This document shows, one piece after another, positions 39,015 to 51,494 of a stretch of 64,000 nt of DNA. The notes under the pieces were generated by a model. The model was not told where the DNA came from and did no database searches. It worked only from the letters and a program-made list of their open reading frames with translations. Both the position numbers and the translations under genes were made by a program. This DNA is from Ptychodera flava (taxonomy: Eukaryota > Hemichordata > Enteropneusta > Ptychoderidae). Every line of letters starts with the position of its first letter. Position 1 is the stretch's first letter. Location: assembly GCF_041260155.1 (NCBI RefSeq), contig NC_091944.1, positions 24,229,332 through 24,293,331 on the forward strand. The letters are read 5' to 3'.

Positions 39015-39220
39015 AAGGCTTTCAAAACCTTAAGCGCCTGTGTGAAGAGATACCAAAACGGGAATTAGAATCGATACTACACCCTCACGATTTATTCGAC
39101 AGATTTAGGGCGATGGGACTCGTTAAGAATCAGACACAGCACTCCTAGTGGAAAAGCTTCGCAAAGCTAAGCTTGGCGGACTGGCAGAAAAGTACATCAC
39201 AGAAGTATCAACTCAGTCAG
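39015..39220 (+). CDS. NLR exon 2: DED/death-fold-like domain with frameshift
   Basis: The acceptor is TCTTCAACAG and the donor TCAG|GTAGGC. The first part reads FQNLKRLCEEIPKRELESIL then DLFDRFRAMGLVKN. After a shift of one base near 39133 it continues DTALLVEKLRKAKLGGLAEK. This helix pattern resembles a death-effector-like domain. With one extra base the exon would end in phase 1, as exon 3 needs, which supports a true one-base deletion or a sequence error. Confidence 0.75.
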
Positions 39221-39849
39221 GTAGGCATCGTTGAAACTGAGGAACACATGTTCACCATCCATCGGATATCATACGCAAACCTTTCAATTGTCGTATACAT
39301 CTGAATTTTTAAACATGCTTTAGTGACGTCCTAAGGTACAGGATCTAGGGAAATTGGTAACCCGAGAGAACCCCATGGCAAGACAGTACAAGCAAGACAT
39401 GGTCGAGATGTTCACACGAACGCCTAACGAGTGCTTGGATAGCACAATACACCACAAGCCCCGGGTTCAAATATGTTCAAATACGCAGAGTACGGGGCGC
39501 TTGCAGTGACGCCATGGGGTACTCTGATTTGCTCACGTGTTCACACACATGAGCTATTTGTCGTAGCGATGTTTGTGTGCGTGTGTGTCTGTCTGTCTGT
39601 TTGTTTACACGATATCTCATGAACGCCTGAACGGTTGACAGATACTATATGCTAATGGAAGGAACTGATTAGATTTTGGTGGGTGTGGCTTGCATATTTT
39701 ACGCTGATTTGCATAATTAATGATTTTAGAAATAAATATATACAATGAGAATGGCCGCACAGAATTATATGAGATTTGCTACAAATGTTGACCACACAAG
39801 GATTTATCCCCAATGAAAGACATAAAGGAGTGACATGAAAGTTAATTCC

Positions 39850-40345
39850 TAATTTGCATATTTAATGAACTTTTCTTATTCAGGATATATATCTGAATTG
39901 ACTCAATCACAAAGTTCACGAAACTTGCTATGTACATGGAAAATACTATGATTCAACATTATTGAAAGTTATTAGGCATTTTTACTTCAGCCAATTCCTT
40001 ATTTGTGTATTTAATGAACTTTCCTAATTAGGGTTATATATCTTGATTGACTTGACCAAATTGACGGAACTTGCTATGTACATGGAAGATAATATGATAC
40101 AACATTCTTGAAAGTAATTAAGCATTTTTACTTTAGCCAATTCCTAATTTATTTGATGAACTTCCTAATTAGGGTTGTATTTGGATTGACATGACCAAAG
40201 TTGACGAAACTTGCTATGTACATGAAAGATACCATGATTCAACATAATTAAAAGCTATTAAACATTTTCACCCAAGCCAATTCCTAATTTGCATATTAAA
40301 TGAACTTTCCTAATTAGGGTTATATATCTGGATTGACTTGATAAC
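39850..40345 (+). repeat. Tandem array, about 140 bp unit, in NLR intron 2
   Basis: About 3.5 copies of a unit containing CCTAATTTGCATATTTAATG, AACTTGCTATGTACATG and ATGATTCAACATTATT. Copies start near 39851, 39992, 40140 and 40281. Confidence 0.85.
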
Positions 40346-41076
40346 AATTGACATAACTTGCTCTGTACGTTTCCATGTCTTAAATTTGGTGGAATTATAT
40401 GTGTCAAGTTCCTACTCTTGTTATCAGGTTTGGGTTAATCGCTGCTCATAATTAGGTCGGCAATGGACAGCTGTTATTGCTGGACAGTCCCTCCACCTCA
40501 TGTTGAGAAATTAACACCAAATTGTGTAAGGTGTGAATTACCCGAAGGACAAGGCTTGATATAGATTAGTCTTAGAATTTCTCACCTTTTTCTCTTATCA
40601 CACAAAAGTGAAAAGCATCTTCATGGATGTTAAGATATTTTCTAGGAAGTGATACATAAGTAAAAAAGTCAAGTTCAAGACCAGCAACAAACCTATGAAA
40701 ACTATCAATTACCATTAATTTTAGTTTCACATTCTCGGCAGTGTGATTACAGCTCAGCCATCGTGTCAACTATTATAAATGCAAACCTGTTACACACAAA
40801 GTTGACATTTTTCAATAGTTTGTCTGTTGAACAATACTTTATATCAGCAGCTTGAAAATGGGTTACGAGTAATTTGGGGTATGAATGACATCTACATAAT
40901 GTGCAGACTTTTATAATTAATAATCTTTATCAAATGCTGTCGCATACAAATGGATTTTGGTGTGGACAGCGACTATGAGATGACATTTCCATGGAGAAGT
41001 TGCAGTTACAAAAATTACAAACTACCTCAAAAGAGGGATAAAACTGCAGCAAGTGTAAATGAATACAGTAAAAAAT

Positions 41077-41204
41077 GGCCGACTAGCGGGAAATACAATA
41101 CTCGTTAAGATAAAAACTGCAAAGTTAAAACAAATACAATACTGTATTGTTTTAACTTTGCAATCTTTATTTTAACGAGTATTGTATTTCCCGCTAGTCG
41201 GCCA
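41077..41204. repeat. Near-perfect 128-bp hairpin, NLR intron 2
   Basis: Arms TGGCCGACTAGCGGGAAATA and TATTTCCCGCTAGTCGGCCA, continuing through CAATACTCGTTA and AACTTTGCA repeats to an ACAATACTGTATTGT centre. Confidence 0.9.
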
Positions 41205-42411
41205 ATCTTTTGCAGTTACAAAGTTTGGCTTATATGCAGTGGCTCATAAGTGTTAAGCTGGTTAGCTGCGCTAAATAGGCTGCCTTCTAATTTTGGTGAA
41301 GTTTTTACATGTTGACGGGTCAAAAGTTTGTGTATTTGCGGCACAGATCTTGTTAAAACCTTTCGCTGCAAATATCGATGGTACCATGCAAGTAAACTGC
41401 GGTCCATATGTAATAATAGTTTGCAAATGGTGCAGCGTGCACTCTCTCAAATATTCATGCATTCGGTATTGAAATGTCTTCAGCCGAAATTGCATACATG
41501 TATTTCACTGCTGTAAGCGAATTACTTTTAGATATTTGAAAAGTATTGCGCGAATAATAATTATATATTATTATAATATATTATATATACACAAATTATT
41601 ATTGTAATATATTGTGTAATGTACTCTGAATTTTAAGTGATGAAGTACAGTGAATTTCAAAATAGCTTGGAATTACAACGTGCTTGGGTGATAAGAAAAA
41701 CGTTTCTGGCGATAGAAAATGACACCACCTGCATTCATTATAAACGTTCTCCTTCGATAAATTTTGCAACAATTTAACCCAATGCGACGTTCACTGTACC
41801 ACAGTCAACATCGTCAGTGTTGCCGCGCTCCAATTGAAAAACTCACCCGCACACTGACTGTTTGAACATTCTTATATTGCCTTTATCACATTTCCCGTCG
41901 ATGAAACTGCACAGAACGCTAACGATAGGTTTTTTCTCGGTACAGTGTGTACGGGTCGGTACAACAATTGGTATTTCCTACACTGAACGTGTTCTGTAAG
42001 TGAGAACAGTGGACGTCGTATTGGGTTAAATTGTTGCAAAATCTATCAAAGGAGAACATTTGCAATGAATGCATTATTTTCTATCGCCAGAAACGTTTTT
42101 CTAATCACCCTAGCACGTTGTAATTCCAAGCTATATTTAAATTTATTGTAAGATACATTTTTTGAGACAAGTTCTTCCGTTATTGATGACAAGCAAATGA
42201 CATTACAATACATGACCAAAAATTTTATTATGTGCGTGCATGATGTTTTAATATTGCCTTCTAAATTCATCAATAAATTTGTTTATATACAAACCCTCGT
42301 TGTGTGACAATTTTGGAAAACGCACCATCGCGATTTCTTTGAAAATGAAGATTTTGAATCGCTTCTGTGGTCAAGAATACTTCGAAACCTATGAACGTAT
42401 TTATTTTCTAG

Positions 42412-44680
42412 ATATGGAATCACACACGATGGATGAATTGGTAAAGCACCTGAGAGATACGTATACACGTAACTATTCGAAAATTTTGCCGATTCCATGG
42501 AATAAAAATCTCCACTTGCGCTTGCCTGAAGTGTATACACAGCTTAAAATAATAAAAGTTAAAAGGGATACTGACCAAACGGGCACAGTCCTCAGTGCTC
42601 TTCAGGACATGTTCAAGTCACCAGAATACGTCAAGCGCATCAGAATTGAAGGAGCGCCAGCGATGGGCAAGTCAACACTTTGTCGGAAGCTGGCCTACGA
42701 CTGGGCTCATGGCGAGTGCCACGATTTGAATTACTTTTCTTTTAGAAATGAGACATTCGAATAGACGTAGTATCGTGGGTGAAATATTCACCCAGCTACT
42801 ACCGCAAGATTGCAAACTTACTGAAGCAGAACTTTCAGAAGAGATTGACAAGCACCAAAAATCAGTATTGTTTCTTTGTGATGGGTTAGATGAAATTGAC
42901 GAGTCGACTTTAATAGGATCAGATATATTAAAGCTTATAGACGAGGATGTACTTCGTTATTGTACCAAGGTGGTCACGACAAGGCTACATATGTGTGATA
43001 AGTACTTAAGCCAATTCGATTTGTGGCTGCATGTTAAGGGTTTCACAAAGAATCATGCCAAAGAATGCATCGAGGGTTACTTTGGGAAAGGCAGCAAAAT
43101 GAGCACATCCCTAATTGACGAAATTAGGCGACAGAAAGACAGCAAAGAGCAACGATTCACAAGGGGACTTTTCAGGAATCCCTTGCACATTGCTTTTCTG
43201 TGTATTCTGTGGGAGGACCATCAATTCCATGTCGAAAACTTTCCGAAAACATTACACGAGTTATATGGTGAAGTACTTGAATGCATTCTGAAAAGGTACT
43301 GTGCGAAAGAAAAGAAACTTATGGATGGTGGGAAGTTACCAGAAGATGTTATCAATGCAAAATTTGCTTTAATGAGAGACTCATATAAAGTCTACATGAG
43401 TCCGAGGAAGAATGGTGTTTTTGATAAGACTGACATTTCCTCAGAGATGTCCCTGGATTTCGGATTGCTAGTAAGAGATATGGGGCATTCAAGAGTGAAA
43501 GTCAAAATGATATATTTTTTCAATCATAAAACGTGGCTAGAGTACCTTACGGCGCTGCACGTAATTTCTCAATCGGCGAAAGCTGATTCGCAGCGTGTGT
43601 TTATCGAGCACCCACGCAAACATTTCCCCGTGTTGAAATTTCTAAGTGGCGCGGCAAATAAGAAAGAAAGTAAATATTTCTTTGGTAAATTCCGTGAAAG
43701 AATGGAAGTTCTACACGAAAAGATATCCAAGTCATCAACGCATAAGGAACAGGAAATCCTGTTAAAGACTTTATCAAATTTGTGGGCGTACTGCATCAAA
43801 TGTTTGTATGAATCGAGCCATGCCGAAACATTTGTCGCGCAAATCGACGAGTTGTTGCAAGGTACTCTATTGTACGCTGGATCAAACAGATGGCACGATT
43901 TCATTCATACCGAGAATGTAAACTCCTCATCTATATCTGACGGTTTTATCAGATTAAACTCCGGAAAGTGTTCATTCATTTACGTACACAATCTCCTTAG
44001 AATCAAGAACAACTTTGGAGGAATATTAAAAAATTTGTACCTGAGCGGACTGACCGCAAAAAACATGTCCAAATGCATTAAGTTACTAAAGGAAAGCAAA
44101 CTTTCGATATCATCTCTTTCCTTCTTCACTTGTAACACTTCGATTAAGGTCAATATCATAAATGACTTGGCAGAAATGATTAAATGCATACGTGTAAAGT
44201 CTTTGGAGTTACTGCTAAGCGTTGTCGGAAATTGCGAAGAACTCAACGCAAGTTTGTCAAACATGTTATCAAGAATATCTAAACGTCCATCTTTGCAGGT
44301 GGTCACCTTCTCCTTCAATCATGAGTCGGCCGGTGACCTTTTCCCGCATTCAGATGCATTTATACGTGACGGGCCAAAAAACTTTGAGTTTGTGTGGAAA
44401 TATTTCAAGACATCCGTTTGTAAGAACTCGAGAGCGAACTTATGCAATTTCATCAGGGAATGTAAAAGAACAGAGTCTTTAACTTTGTCATTCAGCAATG
44501 AGTTCAACTCTGAAACCTTGTACGAGGACATAATAGATGAAGTAAACCGTGCATTAAGTAGAGTCAGCCAAGCCCTGACATCGCTTAAATTATCAATTCG
44601 GTGTAAACAGGGGTCATCTCTCCGTATGATATGCGAAACACTTTCTAAAAACGCGACACTGAATGATATATCTTTGGGTG
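42412..44680 (+). pseudogene. NLR exon 3, 5' part: NACHT and first LRR-like region
   Basis: The acceptor is ATTTTCTAG. The linker (VKHLRDTYTRNYSKILPIPW) leads to the NACHT P-loop at 42651-42677. The frame ends at a stop at 42762, while a second frame open from about 42740 to 44698 carries the rest of NACHT, including Walker B, a TTRLH sensor-like segment and GLFRNPLHIAFLC. Helical and LRR-like repeats follow (LKNLYLSGL, SLELLLSVV, LTSLKLSIRC). The coding match stops exactly at the transposon boundary, 44680. Confidence 0.9.
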
Positions 44681-44936
44681 TGTACTGCGGCATTTTGTAA
44701 TACTGACGCATTTTGTAATAACTTACGCAAAATGTAATAAGGGGTATCAGCATTTTGTAATAACTGACGCATTTTGTAATAACGTCTGCAGTATTTTGTA
44801 ATAAACCAGTCTACGCGTTTTGTAACAAGGGTATCAGCATTTTGTAATAAAAAATTGTCTACGCAAAACTGTAACAAGGGTATCAGCATTTTGTAATAAT
44901 TCGCACTTTGTAATAACAGTTAACGCATTTTGTAAT
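44681..44936 (+). repeat. Left TIR of the 7.75 kb element
   Basis: About ten GCATTTTGTAATA-like units, with variants GCGTTTTGTAACA and GCACTTTGTAATA, spaced 15-25 bp apart. GGGTATCAGC precedes several units. Confidence 0.93.
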
Positions 44937-45739
44937 AATTTTAAAAACTTTTCCCAGTTTTAAAGCATTAACAGATATTTTATTGACTTTGGAATGGTAT
45001 TACAAAGTGTGTGTTTACTCGTTAAGTAAGTACAAAAATTGATCGCTCCCTGACTTCCATTTCAAATTAGAAAGACTTAATTTTAGATAGCTGTCAATCA
45101 GTATTTTTACCAACTGATCATCTGAGGCAGGTAACTACTAGATTTTGACTAGTTTATTATCATATATTTGAGAGAATAATTGGTATACACAGTCAGTTGA
45201 TTTATTAAATAGAGGATAACAACATTCTTTCTGATGTACATGTATTGTAGACAACCAGCAATCAACAGGTAGATACTCAGATAAAATAAAATATAATAAC
45301 ATAAAATAAATTACTATACATCTGCCTTCGCAAACAATAGAATCGAGCTTCCGTAAAAACGGGCACGTAACGGGCATGCAGTAACCCCTTTACTTTCATA
45401 TTTGATAATAATCATTTCATCATTGAATTGCTCCATACTGAAACTCCATACTGTACTTTGAAAATAACTTCTGATAAAAGAAACAAAAGTAAATGTATTA
45501 CGACTGTTTGCAGGTGAAAAATATTATGAGGTAATAACGACAGTTCACCAAGACGGCACTGTACAAATCTGGCACGACATCGCTGCTCAGCTCGTACATC
45601 CGATGTTGGATGACCGCGCGATGTAAACAAAGATGGCGCTTACCCTTAACCCGCTCGCAGAATATGCCTTTAAAGTGTATGGAATAATGCATCGGAAACG
45701 ACGGGTGCATATATTCTTGATAAAAAAAGGAGATGTATG

Positions 45740-46270
45740 ATATAGAAATACCGGGCAACGCGCTGACCATTAACGTTTGTTTGTGGGCAAGGGCGAGAGG
45801 AAAGCCAAAAATTAACGGGCGAGGCTTGCCGAGCCCGTTAATTTGGCTTTCCTCGAGTCAACGCCCACAAATAAACGTTAATGGTCAGATCGGAGTCTGT
45901 TATTTCCATTATATTATCATCGAACGCAAGGAAACCGTCAAAATTTCCGAAAATTTCAGGAGCGAACGACAACTGGGCCCCAGAAACTGAGCAATACGCG
46001 ACGCACTGTCACGCGCGCTGTCAAAAATTGGCAAAGCCGGAGATGTTTTCAGAAAAAAGTATTTTAACTTGACCTACAAGTAGTCCATTTTATTTTGTGA
46101 TTGATTATGAATAACGTTTGAGCTGTAAAATTACTATACTTTGAGTCGTTAATCTTATTATTCATATTCACGGGCATGTAATCAAACCATTACTGTGTAT
46201 TTTTGGTCAGTCACGTGGTTTAGCTCGACCAATCAAAATGCGACGGGCAGGGCATGGTAATATTACAAAA
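45740..46270 (+). mobile_element. Hairpin element H1 with 3' tail
   Basis: The palindrome 45763-45888 runs from CTGACCATTAACGTTT to AAACGTTAATGGTCAG with centre GGCGAGGCTTGCCGAGCC. About 370 bp of non-palindromic tail (GTCTGTTATTTCCATTATAT to GGGCATGGTAATA) follows. The same unit recurs at 62452-62990. Confidence 0.87.
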
Positions 46271-46499
46271 ATACCGCAAAGTAAGCATTCAGACATTAGT
46301 GCAACGCATCGCCGAACGCGCTAAACGCGCTAATGACTAAATCTATGTGTCGTTATACATTCTTTGCGTTATTTTCATAATAACCTTAACTATACTGAAG
46401 TAATCTAAAGTAAACAAAATTAAAACTAAACTAAACTCAACTCAACTCAACTAAACTAAACTAAATAGTCAGAATAATCTGATATTTTATTTATTTGAC

Positions 46500-47640
46500 T
46501 TGTTAGTCCCCGCGGATGAAATCCGGCGGGGACTCACAGATTGGGTCCCGTCCATCTGTGCGTCCGTCAGTCCGTGCGTCCGTGCGTCCGTTCGTCCGCA
46601 GCCGTTTCTCAGACACTGCTGAACAAATTTTGTTCAAACTTGGCAGAAAGGCATAGCACTATGACCTACAGATGCACATTGATTTATTTTTCTATACGAT
46701 TCAACATGGCCGCAAGGTGGCCATATTTTTGCGATTTTTCATGTCTTTGAGCCATAAATCAAACATCCTTGAACCGATTCTATTCAAACTTGGCACAAAG
46801 GCATAGCACTATGACCTACAGATGCACACCGATTTATTTTTTGATACGATTCAATATGGCCGCAAGGTGGCCATATTTTTGCGATTTTTCATGTCTTTGA
46901 GCCATAACTCAAACATCCTTGAACCGATTCTGTTCAAACTTGGCACAAAGGCATAACACTATAGCCTACATATGCATGTAGAATTATATTGCGATACGAT
47001 CCAATATGGGCGTGAGGCGGCTATTTTGTTGCGATTTTTTCATGTCTTTGAACCATAACTCAAACATCCTTGAACCGAATTTGTTCAAATTGCACAAAGG
47101 CAAAGCACTATGGCATACATATGCATGTATCAATTAACCTTGCGATAGGAGCCAATAAGGCTGCAGAACTGCCATTTTGTTGGAATTTTGCATGTCTTTG
47201 AAGCTTAATTCAAAGGTCATTACACCGATTTTGTCCAAACTTGGCACAAAGATCATGCACTATGGCATACATGTACATGTCAATGTACTTCGTGACATGT
47301 TCCAATATGGTTGCCAGATTGTCATTTTTCCCCAATATCGCTGCTAGATGGTCATTTTTGGATTTCTTCATGTCTTTGAGGCTTAATCATATGCAAATAT
47401 TCCTTATCCAATGTTGTTGAGACTTGGTACAAAGATAAAGTACTATGGCATACATATGCATGTCTACTAATTTTGTGCTATGATCCATATAGTCAATAGA
47501 CAGCCATTTGATTTCAATTTTGGTGTGATTTTTTATGTCTTTAAAACATAAACATAGGTCACTGTCCTTCGATGGACTGATTTTGTTTAAACGTGATATG
47601 GCTGCATTCTTGTGCACATTAATTTGTTTCATTATATGAT
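46500..47640 (+). repeat. Decaying tandem array, about 150 bp unit
   Basis: About seven units with TTCAAACTTGGCACAAAGGC, AGCACTATGACCTACA and TTTTTCATGTCTTTGAG, each less conserved toward the right. It is led by a CGTCCGTGCGTCCG stretch and a short CCCCGCGG..CCGGCGGGGA stem at 46508-46532. Some units carry an AATATGGCCGCAAGGTGGCC mini-palindrome. Confidence 0.88.
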
Positions 47641-48003
47641 CCGAAATGGCTAATTACAACAGCATACTCGATCCCATACCATTTCTAAAATTCCACCAAA
47701 ACATGTTTTTAGTATGTGCCATCATGACACTAGAGGCAGTGAGGGCATCGTTATGTGTGATATAATCAAAAGTTCCTTCAATGGTCATTACCGGCAGAGA
47801 GGGGTCAATTTTATTGAACGTTCCTCAGATTACTTTATTATGCAAGTCAGAGGCCTGATGCATCCCGCATGAATATCATTCCACAGCTACGTAGACCACA
47901 GCTACCTAGACACCAAAGATTATAACAAAATGGACAAGCGGGGACTGTGTAATCAACGATGACTTGTTTAGCTACTAAAGCGGAAGTATATCTGACCTGT
48001 GAG

Positions 48004-48084
48004 TTATGTATGTATGTATGTATGTATGTATGTATGTATGTATGTATGTATGTATGTATGTATGTATGTATGTATGTATGTATG

Positions 48085-48116
<32 letters not shown>

Positions 48117-48166
48117 TGTATGTATGTATGTATGTATGTATGTATGTATGTATGTATGTATGTATG
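48004..48166. repeat. (TATG)n microsatellite
   Basis: About 40 units with one TATATG slip near 48088. The Tyr/Val/Cys/Met and His/Ile/Thr ORFs across it are artefacts. Confidence 0.97.
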
Positions 48167-48235
48167 CATGCATCTTCGTGGGTAGGGAGGGAGGAAGGGA
48201 GGGGAGAGAGGAAAGAGTGCCTGAGTATGCCTGTC

Positions 48236-48265
48236 TATGTATCTATGTATCTATCTATCTACCTA

Positions 48266-48304
<39 letters not shown>
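48236..48304. repeat. (TATC)n/(TGTC)n compound microsatellite
   Basis: TATC/TATG units followed by about nine TGTC units. Confidence 0.95.
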
Positions 48305-48306
<2 letters not shown>

Positions 48307-49384
48307 GGCTGTTATCATTTAACCCTTTAACCACCATGGTTTGTCCCAAATGCATTGTTTTCTATGGTAAAGTTGGACCTGTATACAGGGAACTGGGGGT
48401 GAAAGGGTTAATGATAATGGCAGATGGCAGGTATAACCAGTAGGATAGCGAATCAAATTTAGCTTAATCTTAGTATCACAGGGCAGCTTATCCTAGCTCG
48501 TTGGCTAGACAAATTTTACCATAGGGCGATAGCATAGATTCAAGGGATGAAGACAACGGGAAAGAAATAGATCTATGAAAACAAAACCATGGCTCAGTAG
48601 ATATGAATTGTCACCTTTTACATACAAGGAAAAGTGGCTGGTCTGTCGAGAGAGCTTTATTTTGTACTTGTTTATGGGATGATTAAAATAAATGATCATT
48701 CAGTATTTTAATTGACTGCTTCACGTCAGTGTTTATTTCAGTATATTTTGAAAATATCAGCTGTCAGCATTGACATATTAACGTGCCCTCCCATCTTATT
48801 ACCGTAAATTATCGACAATCAACTTTAGAGAATCACATATCATACGTATAGAAGTTGCTTAGAATACTGCAATCTTTCGTACGTTATTTTCCACTTTAAC
48901 CCTTTGCACACCAAGACCCTGTGGTGGAGTTGAAATTTGGAAGTACCATCTAGCATGACGTTTGACTTCTTAAATACTTGTCCAAAAAATATGCAAATTA
49001 TGGTCACATGACCTAATTAAGTATTCAAAATGGCCGCCAATATATAAAATATGTATTTTTTTAAATATATTTCTTTATTTTCATAGGAAATCCTCATTTA
49101 TTCATCATTTTTCATCACGAAACCTGTTTTCTATCACGTCAGCATGGACTGAAATGAAATTGTGACAAAAATTTTGAAAAAAAACACTGACATTTTGAAT
49201 CATTCTGACCTGCTAAGTGTAATGTAAACAAAGGCTCTGTATATTAAGTGTTAGGTCGGTCAGAGCATAACGTAACATCACAGCAACTAATATTATGAAA
49301 TATTTCCCACAGTAAGTATGTATATTTTGAATGACAATGACACTTGTCCCAAAATATGCTACTAATGGTCATGTGACCTGATTA

Positions 49385-49486
49385 AGTACGGATAGTTTTC
49401 AATCGGATTCGAACCCACAACATACGGCATCAGTCGCCTAGCTGAGAGGCCACAGACAGAACCACTCGGCTAAATCTCCACTCCCA
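49385..49486 (-). mobile_element. tRNA-derived SINE head
   Basis: On the minus strand an A box TAGCCGAGTGG (49472-49462) and a B box GGTTCGAATCC (49415-49405) are both perfect to consensus, with spacing and a long variable arm like Leu/Ser tRNAs. The 5' part cannot fold as a full acceptor stem, so this is a SINE promoter and not a tRNA gene. A 60-bp truncated direct copy lies at 49711-49770. Confidence 0.75.
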
Positions 49487-49710
49487 AAAAAGAGTGGTTC
49501 AATAGCCGGCTAAGTTGTTACATTTTTCTGACTGAGACCGCTCAACACGTTGTAGAGTTCGTGAAGCACTCACGCACGCATGCTCACTATCATACATCGC
49601 ACATACACACTTTATCGAAGCGAAGAAACGAATTTCATCGCTTTAACTGGGCGAACGATAACCTCGGGGACAATTCTGTCCACCAGCAGTGTTACCAACC
49701 CAGGGTAGAA

Positions 49711-49770
49711 AATACGGATAGTTTTCAATCGGATTCGAACCCACAACATACGGCATCAGTCGCCTAGCTG
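49711..49770 (-). mobile_element. Truncated copy of the SINE B-box half
   Basis: Repeats 49385-49444 (CAATCGGATTCGAACCCACA, CATCAGTCGCCTAGCTGA) with no A box. Confidence 0.8.
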
Positions 49771-50319
49771 ACAAATGGCCGCCAACAATATAAATTTATC
49801 ATTATTTTTACATGTTTTCCAATTTTCCAGTAAAAGATAATCGATATTGTATCATATCCAAATGCTTAATCACTATTTATAGTGCCATGACCATGGACTT
49901 TGATGTAAACTTTATATATTATGAAAAACTTTACACAGATTTGATAAAACTTACACAAATTTTCTTGTCTTCACTCATAAGTGAAGAATTACACACAGCG
50001 CCCTTGAATATGGGAACAGACTGGTCAAGGTATCCTATTTTATAACATCTGACTATTGAATTTATCAAACTTTGTCCACCATTGCAAGATATTTTTGGAA
50101 TTGTAGTATTACAATTGCCCCAAAAAAATGCAAATACTGGTCACATGACCTCACTAAATATTCAAAATAGCCCCCAGTATTCTAAATTTACAATGATTTT
50201 CACATTGCTTCTCTTTCTGACGACATTCTAAAGAATTTATCCCTTCCTATTTCTCAATTATGTCTAAATGTATATTAGATTCCGTTGTCTACAACTGATG
50301 GTTCCAGGAAAATGTTTGT

Positions 50320-51494
50320 ACACCGTCCCTCCACCCTACAGCAATTTTGCTGAATAAACTTGTCGATATTATAACACAAACGTTTCGATATTGAGGTGGG
50401 AGCGTCAAGGTTCTTTCACATTTTTATACATAAAAATTCATTTCTTTTCAAAGCTTTTGCGTACTCTTTTGGCCTCCAAAACAGATTGAGCTTGCACGGA
50501 ATCGCCGCTAGACAACTGTACGCGACCGTACCTCTAAGCCTTAAAACGGATAAACAAAGACACAAACAAAATCACTATCCCAAAAATCATCGTTTCGGAC
50601 GAAAAAACATCAAAATAAGTGTCTCACCATTCGTAAATATCGTATATTTAATGTTCAAAGACTGAAATATGCTGAGTTGAATTAGAATCAAACATGGAAG
50701 GGAGGAAAAAACTTCGTGACCGAAGAACCAACGTGCGCGATCAAAGTTTCAAAATGGCGTCGCGACAAACTCAACAGCATTCCGAAACATCGAAAGCATA
50801 AATTTCGAGTAATGTTAGAATAAAAATCGATTCTAGAAAATAAACTTTTAGGAGGGTATACACCTCGCAAGTCAAAATTCACGGGGAATTTTACGGGTTG
50901 ATTGGCAATTTTCGTTGTTCAAAAAACGCGTGGCCGACGTATGGTGGCCGCCATCTTGATTTTTAACAACAAATGCATCGTCGAAAACTCGGGTGGGCGT
51001 TTTCTGCAACAGAACAGAGTAAACGACAAGAAAAAACGCATACTACCAATTTTAAAATCCCCATCGCTGATTGATCACGCCAAATTCGTTTCGATTTATT
51101 CTTATTTCTACAAGTGAAAGGGGGAAAAACTTTCGTACTATAAGGTGCCTCTTCCTACCTAGCGAGATCAAATTTGGTGGGCGAAAATTTCGACGGAAAA
51201 ACACGGAAAATCATAGACGAAAATCTAAAAGAAATTACTCTCAATAAACACAGTTTCTCAGTTGTAGCAGAAATCCTGGCTATGGTAACAAAGTTACCTG
51301 AGGAGCAAAGACATGACAATAATTAAAAATACTCCGCAACGCAAGATGTTGCCAAACGCTACTGATGGCGTCCCCAAGCAAGCATTTACATCCGTAACGC
51401 GCTTCGTACCGACGGGGCCGCGGTAGAGCAATTAACACCTTTAAACAATAGCGCACGTGTCGCGTTTCCAGACCGGTGGGTGGAGGGACGGTGT
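50320..51494. mobile_element. 1175-bp TIR element with 5-bp TSD, nested in the 7.75 kb element
   Basis: Ends ACACCGTCCCTCCACCC and its inverse GGGTGGAGGGACGGTGT. The flanks are TTTGT at 50315-50319 and TTTGT at 51495-51499. There is no recognisable transposase. Related lone end sequences occur near 25656 and 40485. Confidence 0.8.

Noticed and set aside
42283..44753. Minus-strand ORFs opposite the NLR exon (85-144 aa)
   Set aside because: Shadows of the plus-strand NACHT-LRR coding sequence.
44681..44936. Regularly spaced direct repeats resembling a CRISPR array
   Set aside because: Eukaryotic context, mirrored at 52204-52429, short variable spacers; this is a transposon end.
47847..48330. 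100-123 aa ORFs of His-Thr-Tyr-Ile or Met-Tyr-Val-Cys repeats
   Set aside because: TATG microsatellite translations.
49385..49486. A functional tRNA gene on the minus strand
   Set aside because: A and B boxes are present but no acceptor stem pairing or clear anticodon arm; better read as a SINE.
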